Notes: a model not told the origin generated them from the sequence alone. A stretch of DNA of 64,000 nucleotides from Algorimicrobium algoritergicola (GCF_008086165.1 NZ_VSKL01000002.1:615777-679776), one strand, 5' to 3'; shown: positions 34,019 through 44,238, counted from the first letter of the stretch. Translations and numbers: made by a program.

Positions 34019-35101
34019 ATGAAAAATATAGCTTTATCATCAACACATGAAGCATTAGGGGCAAAAATGGTGCCTTTTGCAGGTTTCAATATGCCAGTTC
34101 AATATGAAGGTATAAATATAGAACACGAAACAGTACGAAAAGCCGTTGGTGTATTTGATGTCTCGCACATGGGTGAATTTTTAATCAAAGGCCCAAAAGC
34201 CCTTGAATTAATTCAAAAAATAACGACTAATGATGCTAGCAAATTAACCATTGGAAAAGCACAATATAGCTGCTTACCAAATGAAACTGGCGGAATTGTT
34301 GACGATTTAATTATTTATAAAATTGAAGAAGAAACCTATCTTTTAGTTGTCAATGCTGGCAATATTGAAAAGGATTGGAATTGGATTACATCTAAAAACG
34401 ATATTGGTGCTGAAATGGTAGATATTAGTGATGATTATTCACTTTTAGCCATTCAAGGACCTAAAGCTATTGAGGCCATGCAGTCCTTAACAAGTCATGA
34501 TCTATCTGCCATTAAATTTTACAATTTCGTGGTTGGCGATTTTGCAGGAATAGAAAACATCATCATTTCTGCAACGGGTTATACAGGAAGTGGTGGATTT
34601 GAAATTTACTGTAAGAATACGGAAGTGAAACAAATATGGGATAAAGTTTTTGAAGCTGGTGCAGATTTCGGGATTAAGCCAATAGGTTTAGCTGCTCGTG
34701 ATACTTTACGTTTAGAAATGGGTTATTGCTTATATGGTAATGATATTGATGATACCACATCACCTCTTGAAGCTGGTTTAGGTTGGATTACAAAATTCAC
34801 TAAAACGTTTATTAATTCTGAAAACCTTGCCAAAGAAAAGGAGAATGGTGCAAAACGTAAGCTTATAGCTTTTGAATTAGACGAAAAAGGAATTCCAAGG
34901 AGTGGTTATGACATTGTTGATAATGATGGGAATGTGATAGGAATTGTGACATCTGGAACTATGTCTCCAATGCTTAAAAAAGGAATAGGATTAGGTTATG
35001 TTACAATGGATCACACCGCTTTTGACACAAAAATTAACATTCAAATTCGTAAGAATGCCGTTCCAGCAACGGTTGTAAAACTACCTTTTTATAAAGGTTA
35101 A
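34019..35101 (+). CDS. gcvT: Glycine cleavage system T protein (aminomethyltransferase)
   Basis: 360 residues, the standard length. GcvT takes the aminomethyl group from lipoyl-H protein to tetrahydrofolate, releasing ammonia. Marks: [25 protein letters not shown] with the catalytic-site Asp, [11 protein letters not shown], and [14 protein letters not shown]. The other Gcv proteins are not in the window, so in this genome gcvT is separate from gcvH and gcvP. The glutaminase gene begins 8 bases downstream. Confidence 0.97.
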   Translation: MKNIALSSTHEALGAKMVPFAGFNMPVQYEGINIEHETVRKAVGVFDVSHMGEFLIKGPKALELIQKITTNDASKLTIGKAQYSCLPNETGGIVDDLIIYKIEEETYLLVVNAGNIEKDWNWITSKNDIGAEMVDISDDYSLLAIQGPKAIEAMQSLTSHDLSAIKFYNFVVGDFAGIENIIISATGYTGSGGFEIYCKNTEVKQIWDKVFEAGADFGIKPIGLAARDTLRLEMGYCLYGNDIDDTTSPLEAGLGWITKFTKTFINSENLAKEKENGAKRKLIAFELDEKGIPRSGYDIVDNDGNVIGIVTSGTMSPMLKKGIGLGYVTMDHTAFDTKINIQIRKNAVPATVVKLPFYKG

Positions 35102-35109
35102 AATACTAT

Positions 35110-36024
35110 ATGATAGATTACCAAGCCATTTTAAATAAAATACACGCAAACGTAATTCAGGAACCAGACAAAGGCAATATTGCGCGTTATATTCCTGAAT
35201 TATCACGCGTAAATCCAGAGCGCTTCGGTATGCACTTAAAACTTATTTCTGGTGAAGAATTTGCGGTTGGCGATTCGGAAGTTGGATTTTCCATTCAAAG
35301 TATTTCAAAAGTTCTGACACTTGCAATGGCCATGTCTAAAATTGGAACACATATTTGGGACCGTGTGGATGTGGAACCTTCGGGAAACCCCTTCAACCAT
35401 TTATCGCTTTTAGAGTTGGAAGAAGGGATTCCCCGGAATCCATTAATCAATTCCGGCGCTATTGTAATTGCTGATATTTTGGTTTCAGAATTGGAAAATC
35501 CGAAGGCTGATTTTTTAAAATATGTTCAAGATATTACTGGTGATGATTCTATTTCCTATAATTTGAAAGTCGCACAATCGGAAAAAGAAACAGGTTTTAA
35601 CAACTATGCTGCGGCTAATCTTTTAAAATCCTTCAACAATCTTAATAATTCAGTTGATGATGTTTTAGACTTTTATTTCCATCAATGTTCTTTGGAAATG
35701 ACCTGCTCTCAATTAACAAAAGCCTTCTTTCTATTTGCCAATAAAGGGAAATGTTTAGCACAAGTGGCACGCATTACAAAAAGTCAAGCAAAACGCATTA
35801 ACGCCATTATGCTTACTTGTGGTTTTTATGACGAAGCTGGCGAATTTGCCTTTGAAGTTGGACTACCCGGAAAAAGTGGTGTTGGTGGAGGTATCGTGGC
35901 TGCATTACCGCATGAGTTTACCATTTCCGTTTGGTCGCCCGGATTAAATGAACGTGGTAATTCTAAATTAGGCATGCAAGCGCTTGAGCAATTTACAACG
36001 CTTACCAATCAATCTATTTTTTAA
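35110..36024 (+). CDS. glsA: Glutaminase
   Basis: 304 residues. The serine-dependent beta-lactamase-like glutaminase family hydrolyses glutamine to glutamate and ammonia. Catalytic Ser64 and Lys67 are in FSIQSISKV; NSGAI, a Tyr in NNYAAANLL, and GKSGVGGGIVA near 258 complete the active site. It lies 8 bases after gcvT and 21 before a reductase gene, so the three may form one operon. The link to one-carbon metabolism is ammonia and amino-acid turnover (inference). Confidence 0.95.
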   Translation: MIDYQAILNKIHANVIQEPDKGNIARYIPELSRVNPERFGMHLKLISGEEFAVGDSEVGFSIQSISKVLTLAMAMSKIGTHIWDRVDVEPSGNPFNHLSLLELEEGIPRNPLINSGAIVIADILVSELENPKADFLKYVQDITGDDSISYNLKVAQSEKETGFNNYAAANLLKSFNNLNNSVDDVLDFYFHQCSLEMTCSQLTKAFFLFANKGKCLAQVARITKSQAKRINAIMLTCGFYDEAGEFAFEVGLPGKSGVGGGIVAALPHEFTISVWSPGLNERGNSKLGMQALEQFTTLTNQSIF

Positions 36025-36045
36025 TAAACAGTTCTAAATTTAGCC

Positions 36046-36876
36046 ATGTCGGCAATAGAAAACAAACATAGAATACTTATTTTAGGTGCTAGTGGCTTTA
36101 TAGGAAATGCCCTTTATAAAGAACTCTGCTCCTATTTTAAAACATTTGGTACCTACCGAACATCCAAACGTGAATTTGAAAAAAATCAACATTTTTTTCA
36201 ATATGACGTTGAAGAAGATGATGTGTTTGAAATTTTAGAAATCGTTAAACCCACGATTATTATTTCAGCACTTCGTGGCGATTTTAATGCACAAGTTATT
36301 GCGCATTCTCATATAGCACAATATTTACAAATGCATAAAAGTAAATTGCTGTTTTTATCATCAGCCAATGTATTTGATTCCTACAGTAAATACCCAAGTT
36401 ATGAAAGTGATAAAACCTTAAGTGATAGTGTTTATGGACATTTCAAAATAAAAATTGAAAACATGCTATTGCGCTTGCCAAAGCGTCAAGTTGCCATCAT
36501 TAGATTACCGATGGTTTTTGGAAATCAGTCGCCTAGAATAACCGAAATAAAAGAATTCATTAAAAATAAAGAAGCCATTGAAGTCTTTCCAAACCTGATT
36601 ATGAATATTGCCACAGATGTGAAATTAACACAGCAAATTCATTATATCATTAACCGAAATAAAAGTGGCGTTTTTCATATTGGCAGTACGGATTTGGTAC
36701 ACCACGACGAATATATTTTAGAAATTATAAACTCGCTAGGTTTTGAAAACGTGCTTCTTAAAAACGTTTATACCACTAATGACGATCGCTATTTAGCCGT
36801 TTTACCAAAATATAATCTATTACCAAAACATTTACAGTTTACGAGTAAAGATTTTATATCAGAAATAGAAATTTAG
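36046..36876 (+). CDS. NAD-dependent epimerase/dehydratase, RmlD-like sugar-nucleotide reductase fold
   Basis: 276 residues. A Rossmann start (ILILGASGFIGNALYKEL, GxxGxxG), Ser in LLFLSSANVFD, and a Y-x(3)-K placed as YGHFKIKIE mark an extended short-chain dehydrogenase. The general layout is like dTDP-4-dehydrorhamnose reductase. Substrate unknown. It follows glsA after 21 bases. Confidence 0.82.
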   Translation: MSAIENKHRILILGASGFIGNALYKELCSYFKTFGTYRTSKREFEKNQHFFQYDVEEDDVFEILEIVKPTIIISALRGDFNAQVIAHSHIAQYLQMHKSKLLFLSSANVFDSYSKYPSYESDKTLSDSVYGHFKIKIENMLLRLPKRQVAIIRLPMVFGNQSPRITEIKEFIKNKEAIEVFPNLIMNIATDVKLTQQIHYIINRNKSGVFHIGSTDLVHHDEYILEIINSLGFENVLLKNVYTTNDDRYLAVLPKYNLLPKHLQFTSKDFISEIEI

Positions 36877-36929
36877 TTGTTTTTCATTCGTAATTTAGCT
36901 ATATTCTTAACACTATAAAAACACATACT

Positions 36930-37226
36930 ATGAGTAAATTATCAGAAGAAGATATCGAGAAAAAATTATTGCGTTTTCCAGATTGGGAATATAGCGACAA
37001 CGCCATCCATGCGGAATTTGAATTTGAAAATTTCAAAGATTGCTTTAGTGCTATGAGTCGAATTGCTTTTGAGTGCGAAGCTTTAAATCATCATCCAGAA
37101 TGGCGCAATGTATATAACGTTTTATACATTACATTATCTACACATGATGAAGAAGGTGTAACAAACAAAGATTTTAAACTTGCACAGGCTATTGACGCTA
37201 TCGTCGTTCCTGAAGACGATGAGTAA
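36930..37226 (+). CDS. phhB: Pterin-4a-carbinolamine dehydratase
   Basis: 98 residues, typical size. The signature E-x(3)-H-H-P-x-W is at 50-58 (ECEALNHHPEW), with the third His in THDEEGVTNKD. The enzyme dehydrates 4a-hydroxytetrahydrobiopterin made by aromatic amino-acid hydroxylases, returning quinonoid dihydropterin. The partner hydroxylase is not in the window. A possible terminator follows. Confidence 0.93.
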   Translation: MSKLSEEDIEKKLLRFPDWEYSDNAIHAEFEFENFKDCFSAMSRIAFECEALNHHPEWRNVYNVLYITLSTHDEEGVTNKDFKLAQAIDAIVVPEDDE

Positions 37227-37229
37227 AAT

Positions 37230-37266
37230 TGTAAACCGTAAGCCGTTGTGTTTACATTATTTTTTT
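37230..37266 (+). terminator. Probable terminator after the pterin dehydratase gene
   Basis: TGTAAAC / GTTTACA, a 7-bp stem with a 13-base loop, followed by ATTATTTTTTT; it starts three bases after the stop codon. Confidence 0.5.
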
Positions 37267-37320
37267 AAATTTGTCAATAAACAAACTATTACTTTTTAAT
37301 TCTTAATTCTTAATTATTTT

Positions 37321-38043
37321 ATGGGAAGAGCTTTTGAATTCCGCAAAGCACGAAAAATGAAACGTTGGTCTGCCATGAGTAAAGCGTTTACGCGTATTGG
37401 TAAAGACATTGTTATGGCTGTTAAAGAAGGTGGACCAGATCCAGATTCTAATTCCAGGTTACGTGCTGTAATTCAGAATGCCAAATCGGTTAATATGCCG
37501 AAAGACAACGTAGAACGTGCCATAAAGAAAGCATCTGATAAAGATCAAGGCGATTATAAAGAAGTTATTTTTGAAGGCTATGCACCGCACGGAATTGCTA
37601 TTCTTGTAGAAACAGCTACAGATAATAATACCAGAACCGTTGCCAATGTACGCAGTTATTTTAATAAATGTGATGGTAGTTTAGGAACATCTGGTTCCGT
37701 TGTTTTTATGTTTGATCATACCTGTAATTTCCGAATTGAAGGCGAAGGTTTAGATCCTGAAGAATTAGAGTTAGAATTTATAGATTTTGGTGCAGAAGAA
37801 GTTTTTGCCGATGACGATGGGATTTTAATTTATGCACCTTTTGAAAATTTTGGAGCCATTCAAGCCGAATTAGAAAATAGAAATATTGAAATTCTATCAT
37901 CTGGTTTTGAACGTATTCCACAAGTTACTAAAGCAATAAGCCCAGAAGATGCTGCTGATGTAGAAAAACTTCTAGAGAAATTGGAAGAAGATGATGACGT
38001 TCAAAACGTGTATCATACTATGGAAGAAAGCACAGAAGACTAA
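37321..38043 (+). CDS. yebC: YebC/PmpR-family DNA-binding or translation-associated protein
   Basis: 240 residues, normal for the family. It begins GRAFEFRKARKMKRWSAMSK, then GGPDPDSNSRLRAVIQNAK and NMPKDNVERAIKKA, the conserved YebC core. Bacterial members act as transcriptional regulators or relieve ribosome stalling at proline-rich stretches; which applies here is not decided by sequence. The usual family start, MAGH..., is replaced by MGRAF, as in other Bacteroidota. An unrelated secreted-protein gene begins 20 bases after its stop. Confidence 0.95.
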   Translation: MGRAFEFRKARKMKRWSAMSKAFTRIGKDIVMAVKEGGPDPDSNSRLRAVIQNAKSVNMPKDNVERAIKKASDKDQGDYKEVIFEGYAPHGIAILVETATDNNTRTVANVRSYFNKCDGSLGTSGSVVFMFDHTCNFRIEGEGLDPEELELEFIDFGAEEVFADDDGILIYAPFENFGAIQAELENRNIEILSSGFERIPQVTKAISPEDAADVEKLLEKLEEDDDVQNVYHTMEESTED

Positions 38044-38062
38044 TTTAAACCCACATTTAATT

Positions 38063-38692
38063 TTGAAAATAAATCACCTTTTTTTAGCTTTTGCACTTGT
38101 ATTTTGTTTTTCAGCAAGCTCAAGTTTTGCGCAAAAAGATAATAAGAAGGTTATTTATCAAGATTTAGAAGGCGAAAAAATCTGCAAACGGAAATTTAAA
38201 AAACGTTTAGACGCGGCATCTTTTGTACAAACTAGAGAAACCGAAAACGTCATCATCAAACAATTACAACCACGAATTGTTGAAGGCCAACTTACATCCA
38301 TTTCACAAGGGAGTATTTCTAAAATGGTTACTGCTATTGAAACTATTCTTCAGCAGAAAATAGATCCAGATAAAAATTTACTTCTTCACTATTATAAGCA
38401 GCATGATGACATTTTTAAAAAGGATGTTGCCGATTCCTTGTATTGGGGTTTTATGGATAAGCATTCTTCGGAATTCGCTTCTTTTTTAATTGGTAGTAAA
38501 GAGTCTAGTATAACCCAAGATAAAGATAATTACGTTTTTATTGACGATACCAACTATTTAGAATCCACCATTTTTACGGAACCAAATATCCAATTATATC
38601 ACCTTCTTATTAGACCAAATGGCACCTATAAATTATATTTTGGCGATTTTGATATTGTCTATACCATAAATGGTATTCTAGAATATTATTAG
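38063..38692 (+). CDS. Secreted protein of unknown function, probable TTG start
   Basis: 209 residues from TTG 38063, which gives a clean signal peptide (KINHLFLAFALVFCFSASSS then FAQ). The only upstream ATGs in frame lie inside yebC and would add 24 residues unlike a signal peptide, so the TTG is preferred. Helical middle, then a beta-rich C-terminus (NIQLYHLLIRPNGTYKLYFG). I do not recognise the family. It closely follows yebC. Confidence 0.68.
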   Translation: MKINHLFLAFALVFCFSASSSFAQKDNKKVIYQDLEGEKICKRKFKKRLDAASFVQTRETENVIIKQLQPRIVEGQLTSISQGSISKMVTAIETILQQKIDPDKNLLLHYYKQHDDIFKKDVADSLYWGFMDKHSSEFASFLIGSKESSITQDKDNYVFIDDTNYLESTIFTEPNIQLYHLLIRPNGTYKLYFGDFDIVYTINGILEYY

Positions 38693-38772
38693 AATAAAAA
38701 TTCCCTTTAGATCGTATTTTTTTCAAAATGTAACAAATAGTCGTTAAATTCGTCTTAACCTAAAACACGACT

Positions 38773-40257
38773 ATGGTATCTAAACTTAAATTTCAAACGC
38801 TTTTTACAGCTTGCCTTTTTCTACTTACTTTTTCTAATTTCGGTCAAACCGTTACTGGAAAAGTTTTGGACACCAAGAATGAGCCTATTCCTTTTGCTAC
38901 CATTCAAATTGGAGAAGATTACGGTGTAATTTCCAACGACGAAGGCAATTTTAACATGCGCGTATCTGGTTTTCAATCTACCGATTCCGTATTCATTTCT
39001 TGTATGGGTTATGAAAAGATAGGCTTTCAAGTTCAAGAGTTTGAATCCAAAGAATATATTTTAAACGATCATGTAAACGAACTTTCAGAAGTATATGTTA
39101 CAGATAGAAAACTAGAAATTGACTCTATTTTATATTATGTGAAAGCGCATGCTTCAAAGAACTACAAACTGGATCAAACAGCTTTAAAAATGTTTGGAAG
39201 ACGTACCGAATATGTGGATGGAAAAGCAGCAGATTTTGAAATAGAAAAATCGTCTAATTTCAAGAAAAATCAATTGGACGCTTTTAATAAAGATTTTGAT
39301 GAACTAGAACAGTCGCTTCTTAATAACGCTTCCAAACAATATACAGATATGGTTTCCACGCTGTATATAAAAGATACTGAAAACGCCAAATTAAAAGTTG
39401 AAAAAGCGGTTAAGCTTCTAGATGAAAGCAATGAGCAGTCATTAGAAAAAATGACCGATAAAGGCAATGATATTGTATTAAAACATTTGGATACAAGCAA
39501 AGTATACACCGTAAAATCGGGTTGGTTTACCGTTTCAGATTCTGTATCACTCAATAACAGAAGCGATAAAGTTTCAGACTCCATAAATGCCGTTCGTTTT
39601 GTTCGAGAAGCTGCTTTTAATATGGTAAAAGAAGTGAATCCGCTTACGGAAGAACCGGAATTAGATTTCATTACGGATACCAGAAAATATGATTATGAGC
39701 TAACAGGTTTAACTTTTTTAGATACCGAAATGGTTTATATTATAAACTTTGAACCCAGACGAGGTTCAGCAAATTACCAAGGAACCATGTATGTTTCCAA
39801 TCAAACCTTTGCAGTATTACGAGCCGATTACGCATTTTATCCTGGACGTGTAGGCGAGAAAATTAATTTGCGTTTAATATTAGGGATTAAATTTATTGAG
39901 AATAATAAAGCCGGTTCTGTAGCTTACAAGAAAAATAGCGATGGTTACTATTATCCATATTATATAAAAAGTGAAATAGATCGTTATTTTTATATCAACA
40001 GACCTATCAAGTTCATTGAAAATGATAATAGCAGCAATAAAACAGCCTTTAACTTCAAAGTTGAAGGAACTTTCAAAGAACGTACTGAAATATTAATGCT
40101 GGATGTAAATCAGGTAAATTCAGCAGATTTTGAAGCCGTTCAAGAAGGTAAAACCATGGATTTCGAAACAATTAAGAAATACGATGCTTCCATTTGGAAA
40201 GATTATAATGTGTTAGAGCCGCTTCAAGAAATGAAGGATTTTAAGATAGCCGATTAA
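38773..40257 (+). CDS. Secreted protein with N-terminal carboxypeptidase-regulatory-like domain
   Basis: 494 residues. Signal peptide (LFTACLFLLTFSNFGQ). Residues 25-105 are the beta-sandwich domain found at the front of TonB-linked proteins (VTGKVLDTKNEPIPFATIQI, SNDEGNFNMRVSG). The rest is a large, beta-rich region with a strand-repeat style, without a plug/barrel signature, as in flavobacterial DUF5686-like proteins without the barrel. It is probably periplasmic or on the outer membrane. A strong terminator follows, so it is monocistronic. Confidence 0.75.
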   Translation: MVSKLKFQTLFTACLFLLTFSNFGQTVTGKVLDTKNEPIPFATIQIGEDYGVISNDEGNFNMRVSGFQSTDSVFISCMGYEKIGFQVQEFESKEYILNDHVNELSEVYVTDRKLEIDSILYYVKAHASKNYKLDQTALKMFGRRTEYVDGKAADFEIEKSSNFKKNQLDAFNKDFDELEQSLLNNASKQYTDMVSTLYIKDTENAKLKVEKAVKLLDESNEQSLEKMTDKGNDIVLKHLDTSKVYTVKSGWFTVSDSVSLNNRSDKVSDSINAVRFVREAAFNMVKEVNPLTEEPELDFITDTRKYDYELTGLTFLDTEMVYIINFEPRRGSANYQGTMYVSNQTFAVLRADYAFYPGRVGEKINLRLILGIKFIENNKAGSVAYKKNSDGYYYPYYIKSEIDRYFYINRPIKFIENDNSSNKTAFNFKVEGTFKERTEILMLDVNQVNSADFEAVQEGKTMDFETIKKYDASIWKDYNVLEPLQEMKDFKIAD

Positions 40258-40260
40258 TTA

Positions 40261-40290
40261 AAAAAGCCGATTTTATTCGGCTTTTTTTTT
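40261..40290 (+). terminator. Rho-independent terminator
   Basis: AAAAAGCCGA / TCGGCTTTTT, a 10-bp stem with a 6-base loop and a nine-T tail, directly after the stop at 40257. Confidence 0.92.
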
Positions 40291-40337
40291 GTGCTATATT
40301 GCGCTATAAATTGAAACTTAACGTACTATTTAAATCC

Positions 40338-40847
40338 ATGAAAAACTTCCTATCAGTATTATGCATTTGGATTATGACTAGTTGTGGCACGACTCAAACT
40401 GTAAGTTCAGAAGTTGAAACGTTTATAAATACCCAGAATTTTACAGTTATAAAACCTGAAAAATGGCATGCTTTTAAAAGTCATGGATATGTAAGTTATA
40501 CACCGCTTTCTATGGATGATAATCCCTTTCAAAATTCGGTTTCTGTATTTCAATTTCAATTAACAAACGACCAATCTTTTGAAGAATTTGTTCAAGTTAG
40601 AATAAACGAAACGAATAACTCAAGAACCATTATCAAGCAAGAATCCTATTCCGAAAAAAACCGATTGGGAACCATTTATATTCATAACCTGGAATCAACT
40701 TTTCAAGGTCATATTAATAAAGAATTTTCCGTGTATTTTCAACATAATGGCAACTATTATAATTACAACTATTCTTCGCTTAAAAACCTCTATAAAAAGC
40801 ACCATGATGATGCTATGGCTATTTTGGAGAGTATTGCCTTTATATAA
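40338..40847 (+). CDS. Small lipoprotein of unknown function
   Basis: 169 residues from ATG 40338 (MKNFLSVLCIWIMTSCGTTQ), giving a textbook lipobox (MTSC). The frame is open for 13 codons upstream, but those overlap the preceding terminator region. The mature part has alternating strands and one conserved-looking core (YVSYTPLSMDDNPFQNSVSV). No family recognised. Confidence 0.72.
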   Translation: MKNFLSVLCIWIMTSCGTTQTVSSEVETFINTQNFTVIKPEKWHAFKSHGYVSYTPLSMDDNPFQNSVSVFQFQLTNDQSFEEFVQVRINETNNSRTIIKQESYSEKNRLGTIYIHNLESTFQGHINKEFSVYFQHNGNYYNYNYSSLKNLYKKHHDDAMAILESIAFI

Positions 40848-40942
40848 AAAAGAGGCTTGATTTTAGGTGTTTATTATTAGTTTCAATTTGCTATGTTACC
40901 TTTCTTTCAATGCGCAATGGATCATCAAAGTGTTGCCCACAG

Positions 40943-41746
40943 TTATTTTTGTTTTACGCTCCTTATTCTCCAAGCACGTATTAGAATGACAATTCCAACG
41001 GTTATCAGAATAAACGGCCAAATGTTAGCTAAAAAAACAAAAAATATTATCAAGTTTTCCCAGCCATTTTTAAAACCGCTTTTAAACTTTTCACCAAATT
41101 CATTTTCTTTAGATATCGTTTCATAAATACTGACATTTAACGTTGAAAATGAAACTTGATTATTAAGAAACTTTAATCTTCCTTCAATAGATTCAATATC
41201 AGCGTGTAATTCGCCGATTTGCTTTTCTACTTCAAGAATTTCGGTTACCGTATTTGCTTTTTGTAAAATTTCTAAATATCTATTTTCAAGTTCTTTTTTA
41301 GTTTTTAAACGTGGGTCAATGTCCAGAAATTCTGCAGTAACATCTGTAATAGTAATTTCTTTTCTATCAAATTTCGAAACACCTTGTGTTATTTCCTTCA
41401 ATAAATCATCGAAGTTTTCAGATGGCACTCGTATTGTTAATGTATTTCTAATTTCATATACATATTTATACTCATTATCAGAAGTAGAGTAGCCTTTAAA
41501 TTTTTCAATTGTCTTAAAGATATTTTTTCGAGTAGCTATTAAATTTTCAGATTCAAATTCAACGTCTCCATTTTTAATAAGTTTCCTTTCCGATTGAATT
41601 TCATGTGATGTTTCAACAATCGTTTCTTGGCTATCCTCCATTAGCATTTCACCAAGGTTCATAGATTTTGAACGCTTCTCATTATTTTCACAGCCAAAAG
41701 CTGCAATAAGCAAAATGATTCCGATAATATGTATTAGTTTCTTCAT
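40943..41746 (-). CDS. DUF4349-type lipoprotein with coiled coil and C-terminal membrane helix
   Basis: 267 residues from ATG 41746 (MKKLIHIIGIILLIAAFGCE); the lipobox Cys is at 19. The longer frame overlaps the upstream gene and lacks a signal. DUF4349 pattern: KLIKNGDVEFESENLIATRK, RIPV-like core (TLTIRVPSENFDDLLKEI), coiled coil EVEKQIGELHADIESIEGRL, then STLNVSIYE and one transmembrane helix (LIIFFVFLANIWPFILITVG). Role unknown; it is anchored at both ends. It is the last gene of a minus-strand run that starts at kdsB. Confidence 0.85.
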   Translation of the reverse strand: MKKLIHIIGIILLIAAFGCENNEKRSKSMNLGEMLMEDSQETIVETSHEIQSERKLIKNGDVEFESENLIATRKNIFKTIEKFKGYSTSDNEYKYVYEIRNTLTIRVPSENFDDLLKEITQGVSKFDRKEITITDVTAEFLDIDPRLKTKKELENRYLEILQKANTVTEILEVEKQIGELHADIESIEGRLKFLNNQVSFSTLNVSIYETISKENEFGEKFKSGFKNGWENLIIFFVFLANIWPFILITVGIVILIRAWRIRSVKQK

Positions 41747-41771
41747 AATTGTGGGTAACAAATACGATGCT

Positions 41772-42320
41772 TTACGAGTAAGCAGCCACCTTCCCTTCCA
41801 CTCCTTCAAAAAAGGCTTTCATAAATTTGAAATCTGCTTCCATGTCATCCGTTGGATAAAAGGGTTCAGAAATCTTATTTTGCTTGTTTTTGAAGTCTAA
41901 TGTAAACATGATAATCGGCACGTTGGCGGCTTTAGCAATGTAGTAAAAACCGGTACGCCATTCGGTCACTTTTTTTCGCGTGCCTTCGGGAGCAAGCGCT
42001 AAACGAAACTCATCACGTTCATTAAATAATTGCGCAATAGCATCTACTTTATTTTGGTTATTTCCGCGGTCTATTGGCGCGCCTCCAATGGCTTTTAAAT
42101 ACCAACCTATTGGACCAATAAATAATTCTTTTTTCGCAATGAAATTAGATTTTACGTGTGCTACTTGACGTAACAATACACCAATATAAAAATCATGCCA
42201 ACTGGTATGTGGCACAGCAATGAGAACGGCTTTTTTTACGGTATCTTGAGAGAACGTTACATTCCCAGTAATACGCCAACCTATTAGTTTAAAATAAATA
42301 AATTTAGCTAACCTGCGCAT
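41772..42320 (-). CDS. PlsC-like 1-acyl-glycerol-3-phosphate acyltransferase family protein
   Basis: 182 residues. The catalytic H-x4-D is HTSWHD at 38-43, followed by IDRGNNQNKVDAI and the LAPEGTRKK box that binds the phosphate. Short members of this family (about 180 residues) are common in this phylum and their acyl acceptor is unknown. It starts one base after the KdnB-like stop, so the two are coupled. Its presence next to Kdo-related genes suggests a lipid A or membrane-lipid role (inference). Confidence 0.87.
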   Translation of the reverse strand: MRRLAKFIYFKLIGWRITGNVTFSQDTVKKAVLIAVPHTSWHDFYIGVLLRQVAHVKSNFIAKKELFIGPIGWYLKAIGGAPIDRGNNQNKVDAIAQLFNERDEFRLALAPEGTRKKVTEWRTGFYYIAKAANVPIIMFTLDFKNKQNKISEPFYPTDDMEADFKFMKAFFEGVEGKVAAYS

Positions 42321-42321
42321 A

Positions 42322-43404
42322 TTACATTTTAGAATAAAGGTCTCTTAATTTTTGACGTGTAATCACTTTTTGCCAATTTTTACCAATGGCGTTTTCCCAA
42401 AGCGGCTCTAGACTTAAAGCCACATCAATCATAATATCAAATTGTTCATCTGTTAAATTGGCACAAACACCTTGTGGAATCTTAATGTTGTGTTTGGCGC
42501 GCATTTTTTTATACATGGCAACTCCTTCTGGATAATATTCTTCTAAATGTTCAAAAACAATACAATTTCCAACACCATGTTTAACACCCAATAAATAGCC
42601 TAAACCATAACTCATAGCATGGGCAACACCAACTTGTGAATAGGCAATACTCATGCCTCCATGCCAGGAAGCCATCATTAATTTATCGGCAGACTCTTTT
42701 TCGTCTAATGTATCTTCTAGGAAAATTTCTATACAAAGTTCTAATGCTTTTTCGCCATAACTTTCGCTAAAGGCATTTAGGTATGTTCCTTTTAAGGATT
42801 CTATACAATGTACATAGCAGTCCATTCCTGTGTAAAACCACTGGTCTTTTGGAACGCCTATGGTTAATTCTGGATCCAGAATAACTTGATCAAAAGGTGT
42901 GTAATCACTATTAATACCTAATTTTCTAACAGGTCCTGTTAAAATGGTTGTTCTAGAAACTTCGGCACCTGTTCCTGAAATAGTAGGAATACCAACGTGG
43001 TAAATGGCCGGATTTTTAACCAAATCCCAACCTTGATAATCTTTAGATTCTCCTTCGTTTGTAATCATAATCGCTACAGCTTTGGCCATATCCATAACGG
43101 TTCCGCCACCAATACCAATAATTCCTGAAGGTCGTTGTTTACAGGTAAGTATAATTTCTTCAACTAACGCATCTACTTGCGTTGTTTTGGGTTCTTCTTC
43201 AGCAGAAATAAAAATAACGCGATCCTCATAAGCCAATGGAATACGTCCTGATAGTGTTGCTTTTTTCTCAAAAACATCATCAACTAAAAAAATAAATGGT
43301 GCAGAAACACTTAACCGCTTGGGTGCAATGATATCCTCTAACTGATTAAAACTTCCTCGACCAAAAACAACTCGAGACACCATTGGGTAATTCTTGTAAC
43401 TCAT
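42322..43404 (-). CDS. kdnB: 3-deoxy-D-manno-octulosonate 8-oxidase (KdnB-like iron-type dehydrogenase)
   Basis: 360 residues. Group III alcohol dehydrogenase fold with GIGGGTVMDMAKAVA (NAD loop) and the metal-binding Asp/His series in FYTGMDCYVHCIESL and AHAMSYGLGYLLGVKHG. The run VFGRGSFNQLEDI, then YQGWDLVKNPAIYHVGIPTI, and SGTGAEVSRT closely match what I recall of Shewanella KdnB, which oxidises the C8 hydroxyl of Kdo before KdnA transaminates it to 8-amino-Kdo. kdsB lies two genes upstream. No KdnA aminotransferase is in view, so the end product is uncertain. Confidence 0.85.
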   Translation of the reverse strand: MSYKNYPMVSRVVFGRGSFNQLEDIIAPKRLSVSAPFIFLVDDVFEKKATLSGRIPLAYEDRVIFISAEEEPKTTQVDALVEEIILTCKQRPSGIIGIGGGTVMDMAKAVAIMITNEGESKDYQGWDLVKNPAIYHVGIPTISGTGAEVSRTTILTGPVRKLGINSDYTPFDQVILDPELTIGVPKDQWFYTGMDCYVHCIESLKGTYLNAFSESYGEKALELCIEIFLEDTLDEKESADKLMMASWHGGMSIAYSQVGVAHAMSYGLGYLLGVKHGVGNCIVFEHLEEYYPEGVAMYKKMRAKHNIKIPQGVCANLTDEQFDIMIDVALSLEPLWENAIGKNWQKVITRQKLRDLYSKM

Positions 43405-43533
43405 GTAATATTGTTCTGAAACAGCTTATCAAATGGGACTTATTTGACGCACTATTTTATTAATCTTTCCTTATTTGTTTTGCTGTAAATTTCAATTGAT
43501 AAATATCGCTATAATTATTGAAATCAACAGACA

Positions 43534-44238
43534 CTATTCCAACAATTCCAGTAATTCATTCAAACTTTTAACTGTTTTATAAGCTTTTCCGTTCGTTTCA
43601 TTCTCGGCAACTTGCTCATGAATCCAAGTGGTATGAAAAGGCACATGAATAGCATGAGCTTTTAAATTTACCAATGGCAATATATCCGACTTTAATGAAT
43701 TGCCTATCATTAAAAACTGGGATGGCTTAATCTCCAAATGGTTTAAAAGCCTGGAATAATTGGCTTCTTTTTTATCACTTAACACTTCAATATGATGAAA
43801 ATAATCTAACAAACCCGATTTTTCTAATTTCCGTTCCTGATCTAATAAATCACCTTTGGTAGCAAGAATTAATTTGTATTTTTTTGATAATTCTTTTAAT
43901 ACATTCTCAACACCATCCAACAATTCAATAGGTTTTTCGAGCATATCTTTTCCTATATCCAAAATAGCATGTATGGTTTTAGCCGATACATTATTGTTGG
44001 ATAATTCGATGGCTGTTTCTACCATGGACAATACAAAACCTTTAATACCATATCCATAAAGCGGCAAATTTCTCATATGCGCTTTAAATAATTCTTGGTC
44101 TATTTTATTTAAGGTTTCATAAGGCGATAAAAGTTTTCCAAAAGCTACTTCGGCATCGCGAAAGTAGGTTTCATTTACCCAAAGCGTGTCATCAGCATCA
44201 AAGCCTATTACGTGTATGTTGTTATAATTTATTTCCAC
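43534..44238 (-). CDS. HAD-superfamily hydrolase with helical cap
   Basis: 234 residues. Motif I DADDTLW has the nucleophile Asp14 and acid Asp16; a C1 helical cap follows to about 90; motif [11 protein letters not shown], motif III Lys near 155 and motif [11 protein letters not shown]. This resembles YjjG-type nucleotide phosphatases or phosphoglycolate-like enzymes rather than KdsC (which lacks a cap and is about 180 residues). It overlaps the kdsB 3' end by 10 bases, so it is translationally coupled; whether it dephosphorylates a Kdo intermediate is open. Confidence 0.85.
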   Translation of the reverse strand: MEINYNNIHVIGFDADDTLWVNETYFRDAEVAFGKLLSPYETLNKIDQELFKAHMRNLPLYGYGIKGFVLSMVETAIELSNNNVSAKTIHAILDIGKDMLEKPIELLDGVENVLKELSKKYKLILATKGDLLDQERKLEKSGLLDYFHHIEVLSDKKEANYSRLLNHLEIKPSQFLMIGNSLKSDILPLVNLKAHAIHVPFHTTWIHEQVAENETNGKAYKTVKSLNELLELLE